Source of the DNA: an uncultured Clostridia bacterium
GTDB lineage: Bacteria; Bacillota; Clostridia; Christensenellales; UBA1242
Length of the DNA: 64,000 nt
NCBI GenBank assembly: GCA_930979925.1
Contig: CAKNIB010000005.1
Coordinates: forward strand, 19,091-83,090
Reading direction: 5' to 3'
In this document: positions 1-10,394 of the stretch, one piece after another
Layout of the letters: the number at the start of each line of letters is the position of its first letter
Numbering within the stretch: position 1 is the stretch's first letter
Position numbers and translations under genes: made by a program
The notes under the pieces: generated by a model
What the model saw: only the letters and a program-made list of their open reading frames with translations
What the model was told of the DNA's origin: nothing
The model's database searches: none

Positions 1-955
1 GATTTTCTTCTTGGCAGAAAATGGCAGTACTAAGCATAGTAGTATCTATATATTGATAAAAATTTGACGAGCAACTATAGCAAAGTTCTTTGTTCTGTCT
101 AAAATACATAAACATAACATCATATAACATACTATTTATCACCGCATTTAGTGCGCTTGTTCTTCTATCAAAATATTTCTCCCTTGGGAGTTTTTCAATA
201 GCATAATCTATGGAAATTAGCGCCTTGCCCTTTTCAAAAGAGGTCTCATAGATATATGTTGGGGCCCTGTCGCCAAGGTTATCTAGTCTAGAAAAACCTA
301 GTTTTTCACCCTCTTTTAATCGAGGTGACACATATTTCTCTACCAAGTGTTTAGTCTCGTTTGGTTTAATGTTGCCGACTACGCCGATTATTAGGTTCTT
401 TTTGGTAAAATAGGTATTTATAAAATTTTCCAAGTCTTTTAGTTTGATTTTATCAAGTGACTCTACCGAGCCGGCAAAAGAAAACTCTTTATTCCTTATC
501 TCTTTGCTTTTTGCAAGTTGTTTGTTAGAAATATATGTTAGCAAACCACTATTTGTTTTGGTCCTCGTCTTTATTTCGTCATTTATTATTTTGTACTCTG
601 AGTTATAATTTTCTGGGGTATACTGGATACCTGTAAACGCCTCTGTAATAAGGTCTAAAGCTTTTTCAAACTTGTCTTTTGTCTCCTCTATCCATAAGTC
701 TACTGTATAGCCGGTTGTAGAGCCGTTTATATACTGAAACTCACGTATCTTTCTCGATTTTTCATTCCTTTCATAGCGAGACGTTGAAAAGCCGAGAAGT
801 GCATGCTCGCAAAAATGAGCAAGCCCAGCCTTGCCTATTGGGTCATTAAAGCCACCAGCCATAAAGCTAAGCCTCATAGATATACCTTTAATATCCTTTA
901 TATACTCATTTATAATCGTAATACCATCTTTGCTTTTTAAAATTTTTACATCCAT
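1..955 (-). CDS. M16 family zinc metallopeptidase (insulinase/processing-peptidase-like), truncated by window edge
   Basis: Manual reverse translation MDVKILKSKDGITIINEYIKDIKGISMRLSFMAGGFNDPIGKAGLAHFCEHALLGF; HxxEH motif (HFCEH) typical of M16; open to window start. Confidence 0.85.
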   Translation of the reverse strand, partial: MDVKILKSKDGITIINEYIKDIKGISMRLSFMAGGFNDPIGKAGLAHFCEHALLGFSTSRYERNEKSRKIREFQYINGSTTGYTVDLWIEETKDKFEKALDLITEAFTGIQYTPENYNSEYKIINDEIKTRTKTNSGLLTYISNKQLAKSKEIRNKEFSFAGSVESLDKIKLKDLENFINTYFTKKNLIIGVVGNIKPNETKHLVEKYVSPRLKEGEKLGFSRLDNLGDRAPTYIYETSFEKGKALISIDYAIEKLPREKYFDRRTSALNAVINSMLYDVMFMYFRQNKELCYSCSSNFYQYIDTTMLSTAIFCQEEN

Positions 956-1139
956 AAATTCTCCGAAAATAAATTATTTCACTTATAAAAATAATTAAAA
1001 ATTAATAAAATTATTAGGTTTTTATAAAAATTTAATAAAATTTAGCCCTTTTTGATTAAATTTTTGCAATTATTTATTTTTAAATAAAATTGTGTGATAA
1101 AAATTCCGCAAAAAAGCGGAACTTTAAAATAAAGAAAAA

Positions 1140-1637
1140 TTACTCTTCATCATTATTTTTTAAATTGAGATTGGCTTTCTTTTGGAATTTGCCGTCCTTT
1201 TTGTAAACTACAAATTTGGCGTCCTGACTCTTGCTGAGCTCTTGTACGCGAGCGAGTGCCTCCTCTTTTGTCTTTTTGCTGTCAATGACGCGCTTTGCGC
1301 CATCCTTTTTTATCTTCCACATCTTGTCCTCTTTATCAAAGATAACGCGGTACATTGACTTGCGAGCAGGCTCCTTGTTTTCTTCAACCTCTTCTTCTGC
1401 AGACTCTTTTTGTTTGCTTTGAGCTGGAGTCTTCTTCGCTTTCGGCTCAGCTTTTGTTTCCTTGCTTGTTTCTTTAGTCTCAGGTTGTGCTACCTGCTTT
1501 TCAGGAGTTTCTTTTTGCTCTTCTTTAGAAGTTTTTTCAGCCTCTTTCTCCTGAGCTTCTTTTTCTTTAGCTACTTTTTCTTGAGCTAGTCTTGCCTCTT
1601 CTTCTTTTTTCTTTTTCTTTTTACCAAAAAACCACAT
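1140..1637 (-). CDS. Lys/Glu-rich protein with C-terminal DUF2188-like domain
   Basis: ORF; YRVIFDKEDKMWKIKKDGAKRVIDSKKTKEEALARVQELSKSQDAKFVVYKKDGKF resembles DUF2188. Confidence 0.65.
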   Translation of the reverse strand: MWFFGKKKKKKEEEARLAQEKVAKEKEAQEKEAEKTSKEEQKETPEKQVAQPETKETSKETKAEPKAKKTPAQSKQKESAEEEVEENKEPARKSMYRVIFDKEDKMWKIKKDGAKRVIDSKKTKEEALARVQELSKSQDAKFVVYKKDGKFQKKANLNLKNNDEE

Positions 1638-1788
1638 AATAATTCTCCTTTTACTATTAGTATTATATCATTTTTAAAAAATAATTTCAATATCTTTTAA
1701 CTTTTTTTATAAATTATTATTACAATACTTGCGCTTTTGTTTTTAATTTTTTAAAAATTATGCTATCATGATTTTATAAGGAGATAAA

Positions 1789-2970
1789 ATGAAAAATATT
1801 GGTACCATTTCTTTAGGAGTAAAAGCTCCAATTATCAGACCTGGTGACGACCTGGTTGAAATCACTGCTGAGTGTGTTATGAAGGCGGCAAAAGAGGCAA
1901 AAATTAAGTTAAAAGATCGTGATATCGTTGCGGTTACCGAGGCGGTTGTGGCAAAAAGTCAGGGCAACTTTGCAACAGTTGACGACATCGCAACCGATGT
2001 GAGAGCGAAGATGGGAGAAGGCAAGATTGGAGTTATTTTGCCAATACTTTCACGTAACCGCTTTTCTAATATTCTAAAGGGAATAGCAAGAGGCTGTGAC
2101 AGTTTGGTTATACAGCTTTCCTACCCTTTTGACGAGGTTGGTAACCCGCTTGTTTCTATTGACAGACTGTACGAGCTTGGCATAACAAACTTTAACAAGA
2201 CTTATACCGACAAGCAATTCTATAAACTAGTTGGCAAGATTGAGCATCCTTTCACTGGGCTAGACTATATTGACTACTACAAACAAATATGCGGTGAAAA
2301 GTGCCAAATAATTCTTTCAAATGACCCTACTACCATTTTAAAGTATACTAAAAAAGTGATAAGCGCAGATATTCACTCAAGGCATCGAAATAAAAACCTG
2401 CTACTCAGTCGAGGTGCTAAAAAGGTTATTACACTTGACGAGATTTTAAACGCTCCGGTAAATGGTAGTGGCTATAACGAAGAGTATGGTGTGCTTGGTT
2501 CCAACCTCTCAACCGATGAAAAGCTTAAACTATTTCCGCGTGACACCAAGAGTTTCGTTAAGAAATTGCAGAAAAAGCTCAATGAAGTAAGTGGCGTAAA
2601 GATGGAGTGCATGGTTTACGGCGATGGCGCTTTCAAAGACCCAGTTGGTGGCATTTGGGAGCTTGCCGACCCAGTTGTATCCCCTGCCTACACAATCGGT
2701 CTTGAAGGTACGCCTAATGAAATCAAATTAAAATATGTGGCTGACAATCAAATAGGAGACCTTAAAGGCAAGCAGGCAGAAGAGGCAATCAAAGAAATTA
2801 TCAGTAAAAAAGCAAAAAATTTAAAAAATCAAAATATATCACTTGGCACCACTCCTAGAAGAATAACCGACCTACTTGGGTCACTTTCTGACCTTACAAG
2901 TGGTAGTGGAGATAAAGGCACACCTATTGTTTTAATTACTGGATATTTTAATAATTACGCTGACGAATAA
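1789..2970 (+). CDS. Coenzyme F420-0:L-glutamate ligase-like (CofE/FbiB-type) protein
   Basis: ORF with RBS aaggag; N-terminal GVKAPIIRPGDDLVEI...DRDIVAVTEAVVAKSQGN pattern of the F420 ligase family. Confidence 0.75.
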   Translation: MKNIGTISLGVKAPIIRPGDDLVEITAECVMKAAKEAKIKLKDRDIVAVTEAVVAKSQGNFATVDDIATDVRAKMGEGKIGVILPILSRNRFSNILKGIARGCDSLVIQLSYPFDEVGNPLVSIDRLYELGITNFNKTYTDKQFYKLVGKIEHPFTGLDYIDYYKQICGEKCQIILSNDPTTILKYTKKVISADIHSRHRNKNLLLSRGAKKVITLDEILNAPVNGSGYNEEYGVLGSNLSTDEKLKLFPRDTKSFVKKLQKKLNEVSGVKMECMVYGDGAFKDPVGGIWELADPVVSPAYTIGLEGTPNEIKLKYVADNQIGDLKGKQAEEAIKEIISKKAKNLKNQNISLGTTPRRITDLLGSLSDLTSGSGDKGTPIVLITGYFNNYADE

Positions 2971-3041
2971 AAAATAAAATAAAAATATTAATTAAATAAA
3001 AAAATTATTAATTTTAAATTAAAAAATAGTTAATATTATAC

Positions 3042-3078
3042 AAAAACCTAAAGAAAATTAATCTTTAGGTTTTTTAGT
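3042..3078 (+). terminator. Rho-independent terminator
   Basis: aaaaacctaaaga..tctttaggttttttag stem-loop with T-run after 1789-2970. Confidence 0.75.
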
Positions 3079-3180
3079 TATCTTTTTAATTAATTTTAAT
3101 GTTATTTTAATATTTTAATTTAATATTTATTTCATATTTTTTAATAAATATTTTATCATTATATTTTATTATTTCTATAA

Positions 3181-3873
3181 TTAATCAAAATCTACATCGC
3201 GAAGGATATTTTGTCTTAAATTCTGATATTCTGCATAAGAAATTATGCCATCCTCGTACATTTTCTTAGCCTCGGCAAGTCGTCTTTTTTGAGAAGATGA
3301 GTTATCAATTCTGTTGTAATAAATTGCTCCATAGTCTGAGCCTATACCTACAAAATAACCAACAAGAGTTAACACGACAAATATAAGTCCGCCGAAGAAG
3401 AACTGTAATACCGACATACCTATAACAGCGCCTAAGCTCTCTATTAACTGCTCTTTGGTATATTTTGAGTATGACTTGATTTTTAGCCCAACAAAAAAGC
3501 CTATTATGCCAACTATGGTAAATACTATTATGCAAACTATCACCTTAGTGCGAGTTCCGTCATAATCATAGCCGTGAGCAACTTGTGCGAGGAGGCTATC
3601 ACTCTGCACTGCAAAAACTATGCCGAGAATCACCATGCTTAAAATGCAGTACACACCAAAAATCATAGACAAAATTCCCGACCATTTAAACCAGCCGTTT
3701 TTTGTCTGCCCATTTTTAAACTTTTCAAATACCGAGCTTGTGTACTTATCGTCAACCGTTTCGTCCATATCAAGGTCCTCTGGTTTTACGTTTTGAGTAG
3801 TAGACCTAAGCTCCTCTTTCAATTCTTCTTTCATGCTATACTTTTCTTTTTTCATGCAAGTATTATAGCACAA
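3181..3873 (-). CDS. Membrane protein with C-terminal SHOCT-like segment
   Basis: ORF; several TM segments; C-term RRLAEAKKMYEDGIISYAEYQNLRQNIL. Confidence 0.65.
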   Translation of the reverse strand: MCYNTCMKKEKYSMKEELKEELRSTTQNVKPEDLDMDETVDDKYTSSVFEKFKNGQTKNGWFKWSGILSMIFGVYCILSMVILGIVFAVQSDSLLAQVAHGYDYDGTRTKVIVCIIVFTIVGIIGFFVGLKIKSYSKYTKEQLIESLGAVIGMSVLQFFFGGLIFVVLTLVGYFVGIGSDYGAIYYNRIDNSSSQKRRLAEAKKMYEDGIISYAEYQNLRQNILRDVDFD

Positions 3874-3941
3874 AATTATTACATTGTAAAGATGGTAACT
3901 TTAAGAAGGTGCAAAGAAAAATTAATTGTAATAAATCATAG

Positions 3942-4991
3942 TCATACAATTATTCTCTCGCCTCTAAACTTTGAGAGGTTGGTAAGCACTTCGTATTCGG
4001 TGCTGTCAATAAGTGGTGCAAGGAGGCTGGCGTTTTCCATGATAACCACCCTATCGCCGATTTTACAGGTTATATTTGTGACATCTACCATAAAAGCGTC
4101 CATGCAAATATTGCCTGTGCTCTGCGACTGTTTGCCGTTTATCTTAACTATAAGCTTATTTGACATTTTTCTCGGAAAGCCGTCGCCATAGCCAAGTGGA
4201 ATGGTTGCTATCGTCATATCCTCTTTTGCAGTATAACCGCAAAGATAACCCACATGCTCACCAGCGCTAACCTTTTGGATGTCTACAAGCTCGCTCTCCA
4301 CGCTGAGAACTGGTTTTACAAAGTCGTTGCCATAGCCGTATGCCTCAAGCCCCACTCTGAACATATCGACATCAAGACCTTCGAAAATACTACGTCCTCC
4401 GCCAACATGTTTGATAGTTTTCCATGAGGATGGAAGAAGAGAAAGGTAGTCAAAGAATAGTTTTTTCTGTCTTTCGGTGTATTCTCTATCAGTGGTGAGC
4501 GAAGAAAAATGAGTATAGACGCCAGCAAGCTGGTAGCCCTTTTTAGTTAAAAAAGCAATAATCTTGACAAAATCTCTTTTGCTTTTAATTCCATACCTAT
4601 TCATGCCTGTGTTGATACAAAGGTGCATTTTTGGCTTTAATTTATATTTTTGCGCTATTTTTATTATCTTTTTAGCGTCATTTAATGAAAAAAGAGCAAA
4701 CGACACATCGTTAAGCATGCATATTTTATAGTCCTCGCAGGCACCAAAGACTATAATATCCTTACTTGTGTACTTTCTTGCTGATAGTCCTTCGCTTTGA
4801 TTTGATACGCCAAAAAAATCCACCCTATCATTTAAAATAGTCAATATTTCCTTCATGCCATGACCATACGCGTTAGCCTTTATCATAACGCAAGTCTTTT
4901 TGCCTGAGATTTCTTCTATCTTATCAATATTGTTAAGTAAATTATTCTTATTTAAAAAAATTTTTGAGAACATAACATTATATATTCTCAA
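3942..4991 (-). CDS. alr: Alanine racemase
   Basis: PLP-lysine motif CVMIKANAYGHG; C-terminal GNICMDAFMVDVT; true start may be the internal MFSKIF. Confidence 0.93.
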   Translation of the reverse strand: MRIYNVMFSKIFLNKNNLLNNIDKIEEISGKKTCVMIKANAYGHGMKEILTILNDRVDFFGVSNQSEGLSARKYTSKDIIVFGACEDYKICMLNDVSFALFSLNDAKKIIKIAQKYKLKPKMHLCINTGMNRYGIKSKRDFVKIIAFLTKKGYQLAGVYTHFSSLTTDREYTERQKKLFFDYLSLLPSSWKTIKHVGGGRSIFEGLDVDMFRVGLEAYGYGNDFVKPVLSVESELVDIQKVSAGEHVGYLCGYTAKEDMTIATIPLGYGDGFPRKMSNKLIVKINGKQSQSTGNICMDAFMVDVTNITCKIGDRVVIMENASLLAPLIDSTEYEVLTNLSKFRGERIIV

Positions 4992-5008
4992 AAATCTTTT
5001 TTTGACAT

Positions 5009-7021
5009 TTAAACATAGGATGAAGTTAAATTTATTGTGCCATTTATTCCATTTTCGTAGATGGTCTCTAAAATTGATAGTTTGTTATAAAATTTATTAG
5101 CATTTTCATTAAACCTTGCTATCTCCTCCTCGGTTACATTCTCGCCCACTATAAATATATCGGTTATGTTAAGGCTGTAAATGTTTTCGGTAAACATTCC
5201 GTTAAGATAGGATACAAAGAAAGAATCTTTAATCTCCTCGCTGAAAATTGAGTAGCCAAAAAGCAGGTTTGAGTTATATGGCAGTCCGTAAATATCGCAA
5301 ATGGTAGGCAGGACATCGTAAGTATTACAAAAGTCGTCAACAAATATCCCTTCGCCGTTAGTAAGTTTTGGGCTGTATATCATAAGTGGTATGTTGTAGG
5401 CATAAGTTTCGTAATACTCAGATTTGTCAATTCCTTTCAATTTCAAGCTTAAGTCGTTATAGTAAACATTGTGGTCGGCAAAGAGTACAATTGAGGTGTT
5501 GTCTTCAAGTCCTCTTGTTTTAAGCTCGGTTATAATATTTTCAACCGTTCTATCCATATCCATGATGGCGCCTTTGTAGTGCATGAAAATTTCGTCATCT
5601 TTCTCTGGCAGGATGAAATCTGTGTTGTTTGTATTCCATTCAGCGTATTTTTCATAGTTATCTAGATAGATTTGATAGTATTCTTGAAAATATGGATTGT
5701 TGTAAGTGTATGGTCCGTGCGAGGACATCATGGTAACCATGGTCATAAATCTATCGGTATCTGGCAGGATATTGTCAATCTGATTTTTGGTAAAGTCATA
5801 GTCTGATATCCATTTACCCCAACCAGCTTTTACCTGGTCGCCGGTGTAGTCCTCTATTGTGTAAAGGTTATCAAAGCCTAGTCCCTGAGTGTGAGTTACA
5901 TCACGACCATAATAGCTTGCATCGTTGCAATGCACATAGTTGACCACAGTCTCAACGTTTCCAGAGGTTGCTTTAAATAGTTTTGGAAGAGCATAATCAA
6001 AGTTGTAGCCATTTTCAAGTGTTGCGTTTATTGAAATATCTTTTGGCATACTGCCGTTTAGGACTATACCTTCGCTGTTGTTTGTTCTGTTTCTTGCATA
6101 GAAGTTTGTAAAAACTATCGAGTTATTCCCGCTTGCAAGACTGTAAAGAGTTGGAGTGTTATACGGGTCTATACCAAACCAGTCTAAACTCTCACACAAA
6201 ATGACTATTAGATTATCGCCATATAGTGGAGCGGTTAAGTCAGCCTCGTGATAGCCTGCGTCAATGTAGTCAGAATATGACTGCAACTGGTCTTCGGGTA
6301 CCTCTTCGTTAAACATAAGGTTTAATACACTTTTTGTATAAAAGCCGTAATTACCAAACTTTTTAAAAGCGTCTAGTTTAAACTGGAAGTTATCCCAAAG
6401 GTATTTATCACTGCTTTCTATCTCGGTTTCGCCGGCAACCGTTCCAGCAAGCGAGTATTCTTGAGCCTGATAAAGTCCTAAGCCCATAGATTGTGCAAGT
6501 ATAAATAAAGCGAGTACTATTACAAATTTTGAAAAGTATTTTACTGTAAGCTTTCTTTTATTATATTTGACAAGCAAAATGCTAGCCGTAACCATAAGAG
6601 CAAAAAGTCCAAAATTAAGAAAAACTCCGCCCCAATCGATGAGGTCGATTGATAAAGATGAGGTCGCCTCACCGCCTAGATAAAATAGGTCAAAGGATAA
6701 TATATCACCAAAAATGCTATACATCGTAGAGTTTGCAATATTTAATGCGCATTGCACAAACAAAAGAAAATAGTAAAGTATCTGCACTGCAATTTTATTT
6801 TGCACTACATAGATAAGACCTGCTAGCATTAGAATGATAGCTAAATCAAAGAGAAAATAGGATGGAAGCACCATTAGATTGCCATCAGCGTTACGAAAAC
6901 CTAAATACAAAAAGTTCGCCATTTCAAATATTATCGCAAAGACGATAAATAAAAGTGGCAATAAAAAATTATTAAGTGGTATTGACTTTTCTTTTGACTT
7001 TGTTTCTTTAGATGTTTTCAT
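5009..7021 (-). CDS. LTA synthase family / sulfatase-domain membrane phosphoglycerol transferase
   Basis: Five N-terminal TM helices plus sulfatase domain (NLIVILCESLDWFGID, ARNRTNNSEGIVLNGSMP, FADHNVYY). Confidence 0.88.
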   Translation of the reverse strand: MKTSKETKSKEKSIPLNNFLLPLLFIVFAIIFEMANFLYLGFRNADGNLMVLPSYFLFDLAIILMLAGLIYVVQNKIAVQILYYFLLFVQCALNIANSTMYSIFGDILSFDLFYLGGEATSSLSIDLIDWGGVFLNFGLFALMVTASILLVKYNKRKLTVKYFSKFVIVLALFILAQSMGLGLYQAQEYSLAGTVAGETEIESSDKYLWDNFQFKLDAFKKFGNYGFYTKSVLNLMFNEEVPEDQLQSYSDYIDAGYHEADLTAPLYGDNLIVILCESLDWFGIDPYNTPTLYSLASGNNSIVFTNFYARNRTNNSEGIVLNGSMPKDISINATLENGYNFDYALPKLFKATSGNVETVVNYVHCNDASYYGRDVTHTQGLGFDNLYTIEDYTGDQVKAGWGKWISDYDFTKNQIDNILPDTDRFMTMVTMMSSHGPYTYNNPYFQEYYQIYLDNYEKYAEWNTNNTDFILPEKDDEIFMHYKGAIMDMDRTVENIITELKTRGLEDNTSIVLFADHNVYYNDLSLKLKGIDKSEYYETYAYNIPLMIYSPKLTNGEGIFVDDFCNTYDVLPTICDIYGLPYNSNLLFGYSIFSEEIKDSFFVSYLNGMFTENIYSLNITDIFIVGENVTEEEIARFNENANKFYNKLSILETIYENGINGTINLTSSYV

Positions 7022-7197
7022 TTTTACCTCTAGTTTTCCCTAAAAAGTTAGTTTTTATGTTATTAAAATTATATATTATATATTATATAACAAATAAAAC
7101 ATTTTTGCAAGAGTAAATCTCTTAAAAATCTAAATTATTATCATTAAATAAAAAACGTTTCTAAGTTGAAACGTCTTTTAAAACTTTGTTTTTTGTT

Positions 7198-7542
7198 CTA
7201 TATCAAGCAAAGTGGGACTATAATACCTGCAATAACTATTAGCAAACAAATTACGTAAAGTACTTTCCATACAACTGGTTTTGATCTTACATAACGCCAT
7301 GCAAGAATTGCAACGATAACAATCATAATTGCTGTAGCAATACCTTGCAATGCTTTGATTACTGTATTTAATTTGCTTGCATTTATAGCTGACAAAATAA
7401 GTGATACAGCATATAAGAAAGTTACAGCAACAATAGTCCAAAATGAAATTTTGTTAAGTCCCCAAACTGTCTTTTTAGAGCTAGATGAGCTTGAAGATTT
7501 ACTGCTACTTGATTTTGTTGTTGATGATTTTTTAGTTGCCAT
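7198..7542 (-). CDS. Small membrane protein with Ser/Lys-rich N-terminus
   Basis: ORF with RBS; three hydrophobic segments; MATKKSSTTKSSSSKSSSSSSSKK. Confidence 0.6.
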   Translation of the reverse strand: MATKKSSTTKSSSSKSSSSSSSKKTVWGLNKISFWTIVAVTFLYAVSLILSAINASKLNTVIKALQGIATAIMIVIVAILAWRYVRSKPVVWKVLYVICLLIVIAGIIVPLCLI

Positions 7543-7653
7543 TTATCTATCCTCCTATATTTAATTATACACTCTTTGTTCTTTATTGTCAACGCATAAA
7601 ATAAATTATTTTATTATTTTATCAAAAAATATAGCGAAAAACAATTTTTATTA

Positions 7654-7890
7654 TCATTTTTTATCTTTTCTATTATCATTTTTTATCTCTTTTATTTTAT
7701 CGCTTTGCATGACAAGCAAAGGCAAGTACTCTTCCCAGCGATAGCTACGAATAGGCATAGGTCGATGGTCTGAAAAATATAGGACAAGCGCTGGCCTTAT
7801 ACCATTGTAATCGTCAACAAATTGATAGCCGATAAGCCTGCCTGACAAAATTAGTTTTTTAATCTCTGCGTGATAGTTGTAATATGCCAT
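7654..7890 (-). CDS. Hypothetical protein, 78 aa
   Basis: ORF only. Confidence 0.45.
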   Translation of the reverse strand: MAYYNYHAEIKKLILSGRLIGYQFVDDYNGIRPALVLYFSDHRPMPIRSYRWEEYLPLLVMQSDKIKEIKNDNRKDKK

Positions 7891-7975
7891 TTTACTCGCT
7901 TTTTAATAAAAAATTAGAATTTTTCACCATTTTTCGACTTTTTTCTTATATTTTTTACATATTTTATCTAATTAT

Positions 7976-8761
7976 TCATCCCAGTGCGACGTCAAGTATC
8001 ATCATAAGTACAAAGCCAAAGATAAATCCCCAAGAGCCGATATTGCTTGGATGGCTGTTTTTGGCATCAGGGAGAAGCTCCTCGGCAACAACAAAGAGCA
8101 TGGCTCCAGCTGAGAAGGATAAAAACCATGGCATCAGATGTGAAAGGCTGGTTGATAGCCATATGCCAACGCATGCCATTATAGGCTCGACAAGTCCGCT
8201 AAGCGTTCCAAAGAGAAAAGCTTTTTTCTTGGAGCCAAGTTGCTCCTTCATTGGCAGACTTATAGCGCTACCCTCAGGGAAGTTTTGAAGTCCTATCCCA
8301 ATAGCAAGCCAAAGCGCCGACATAAAAGCTGACACCTCCCCGATTATAAAGGCATTGCCATACGCAAGTCCGACCGCGAGGCCTTCTGGCACATTATGTA
8401 AAGTGACCGCTAAAAATAGTTTGCCAGACTTACTTAATCTCTGTTTTTGACCGCTTTTTCTATCTTTTTTAAGTAAATATGGTAAGACCTTATCCATGAT
8501 TACTAAAAAGATGCAACCAAGTATAATTCCGCAAGAGGCAGGTAAGAAGTCGAGGTTCCCTAAATTTTCTGACTGTTCTATTGATGGCAAGATTAGCGAC
8601 CAGACAGAAGCGGCAATCATAAGCCCTGAGGCAAAACCTAAAAATAGGCTATTTGCTTTTTCGCTTATTTTATTTTTAAAGAGAAAAACGACTGCCGAAC
8701 CGAGAGTGGTCATTAAAAATATAAAAGATATGCCGATAATGGTGATAGCAATATTGCTCAT
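7976..8761 (-). CDS. ZIP family metal transporter
   Basis: LHNVPEGLAVGLAYG and LQNFPEGSAISLP motifs of ZIP/ZupT family. Confidence 0.92.
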   Translation of the reverse strand: MSNIAITIIGISFIFLMTTLGSAVVFLFKNKISEKANSLFLGFASGLMIAASVWSLILPSIEQSENLGNLDFLPASCGIILGCIFLVIMDKVLPYLLKKDRKSGQKQRLSKSGKLFLAVTLHNVPEGLAVGLAYGNAFIIGEVSAFMSALWLAIGIGLQNFPEGSAISLPMKEQLGSKKKAFLFGTLSGLVEPIMACVGIWLSTSLSHLMPWFLSFSAGAMLFVVAEELLPDAKNSHPSNIGSWGFIFGFVLMMILDVALG

Positions 8762-8834
8762 TGGTATTCCTTTTTCCGCACTGCCCCTAATAACAATATA
8801 AAATAATTAAGTAAAAATGTGACAAAAAAAAGAG

Positions 8835-8945
8835 AAAGACTTGCTTAAAGTCCCGCTTTTTAGCGGGACTTTAAAGTTTAGAAACAAAAATTTTGTTTCT
8901 AAACAAAAATCTCTAAGATGCTTCTTAGAGATTTTGCAAGTCTTT
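8835..8945. repeat. Cloverleaf palindromic element, copy A (possible divergent or inverted member)
   Basis: Outer stem AAAGACTTGC(8835-8844)/GCAAGTCTTT(8936-8945); arms 8845-8874, 8876-8904, 8905-8935. Confidence 0.75.
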
Positions 8946-8966
8946 TAGGTCGCTTTTCTTTATCTT

Positions 8967-10394
8967 TTAAAGTCTTAAGTCTTTATACCTTTCTTTAACC
9001 ATATCGTAATCACGGCAAAGGGTTGGGATAGTCTGCGCAAGTGAGCGTGTCTTATATGGCAGTGGTATTACCGTAAGTCCATCAGGATTTTGTGGCGCTG
9101 GCTGAAAAGAAGGCTCGATGACCTCTTGCTCGTCGCCTGTAAGCTCCTCAATTTTAGTGGTATCCTTATGTAAAATTGGTTTCCATTTGACAGGTATAAA
9201 ACAGCTTAGAATTAAAAGTGGGATATTTATTAGGTCAAACCACGGCCAGCACAGAACATAAAATGCCTGTTTCCATTTTGAGCACTTGATGTGTTTTTGC
9301 TCCTTTATCAAGATTAAAATGCCTTGACCAAAGTTTGCAAGGTATGACGATAGTATTCCGCTACCTATTGCAGTGAGCCAGGTCACATATGGCAGAGCCT
9401 GATGGCTTGCAAGGGCAATAATCCCAGAGGTAATTGGATAGATTGCAGATATAACAAGTTTAAAAAGTGCATTTGGCGAGACGTAAGCTAACATATCATA
9501 GCAAGCCCACCTGCCATTCTTGCACCTAAAGATACCTTTAACAAGTCTTGTAAAGTATTTAAAGAAGACAACAAGTCGACCTCTTGTCCAGCGCATTCTT
9601 TGACGAAAGGCGACAAAAAAGTTGGTTGGCTGTTCGTCATAAAACTCAGCCTCTTCGCAGTAGACAATCTTGACGCCCTTTGACACGCAGTCCATAGTAA
9701 ATTCGGTATCTTCGGTCAAAGTGTGAAAGTGCCAGCCGTCGCGAAGAAGTTCGGAGGATATGCAGTAGCCGGTACCTGCAAGGTGGGTTGCCGAGCCTAT
9801 CAGCTGACGCGGTCTATGACGCGTCAGTATGCTTCGCCCGAAGTGAAGTCCATAGGCTGAGGATATCACGTTCGTTCCAAAGTTTTTCGTGTTTCGGTAG
9901 CCGACAGCGACCCCCCCCGAATTTTTTACCATGGCTTTGTTTATCTCGTGGACAAAGTTTGAATCCACCACATTGTCTGCGTCAAATATTATATAGCCAT
10001 CGTACGTCTCAATGCCATAGTCTCTTTTTATATTTTCAAATAAAAATTCTAGCGCCCAGCCCTTTCGAGCTTTACTTGGGTCAAATCTTTCATAGACTGT
10101 TGCACCTTTTGAGCGACAAATCTTTGCAGTATTATCAGTGCAGTTGTCGGCAACAACAAATATTTTTAATAGTTTTTTATCATAATTTTGTTTATTTAGT
10201 GAGTCAAGAAGATTGCCAATTACCTTCTCTTCATTTCTGGCAGAGATGACTATGGCGTATTTTTTCTTCTCGCCTGTCTCTTCAAACTTTTTGCTCTTAC
10301 CAAAGAAGCCAATGATAAGATAAATAACATTGTAGGCATAAAACAGCCCTAAAATTGTAATGATAATTGAGGTAACTGAGTTGAGTATGTCCAT
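8967..10394 (-). CDS. Membrane glycosyltransferase family 2
   Basis: VISARNEEKVIGNLLDSL, FDADNVVD, EDTEFTMD, RQRMRWTRGR (QxxRW); C-terminal TMs. Confidence 0.9.
   Translation of the reverse strand: MDILNSVTSIIITILGLFYAYNVIYLIIGFFGKSKKFEETGEKKKYAIVISARNEEKVIGNLLDSLNKQNYDKKLLKIFVVADNCTDNTAKICRSKGATVYERFDPSKARKGWALEFLFENIKRDYGIETYDGYIIFDADNVVDSNFVHEINKAMVKNSGGVAVGYRNTKNFGTNVISSAYGLHFGRSILTRHRPRQLIGSATHLAGTGYCISSELLRDGWHFHTLTEDTEFTMDCVSKGVKIVYCEEAEFYDEQPTNFFVAFRQRMRWTRGRLVVFFKYFTRLVKGIFRCKNGRWACYDMLAYVSPNALFKLVISAIYPITSGIIALASHQALPYVTWLTAIGSGILSSYLANFGQGILILIKEQKHIKCSKWKQAFYVLCWPWFDLINIPLLILSCFIPVKWKPILHKDTTKIEELTGDEQEVIEPSFQPAPQNPDGLTVIPLPYKTRSLAQTIPTLCRDYDMVKERYKDLRL

Noticed and set aside
1789-2970. 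Evidence for an F420 biosynthesis pathway
   Set aside because: Only a CofE-like ligase is present; no CofC/CofD/FO synthase seen, and CofE-like paralogues occur widely in Firmicutes without F420.
7148-7182. Hairpin acgtttctaagttgaaacgt as another cloverleaf member
   Set aside because: Single stem-loop without outer stem or extra arms; ordinary terminator.
8835-8945. Treating copy A as a certain member of the cloverleaf family
   Set aside because: Architecture and CTTGC/GCAAG outer stem match, but arm 2 lacks the TGTGGCAA motif; kept with lower confidence as divergent or inverted.
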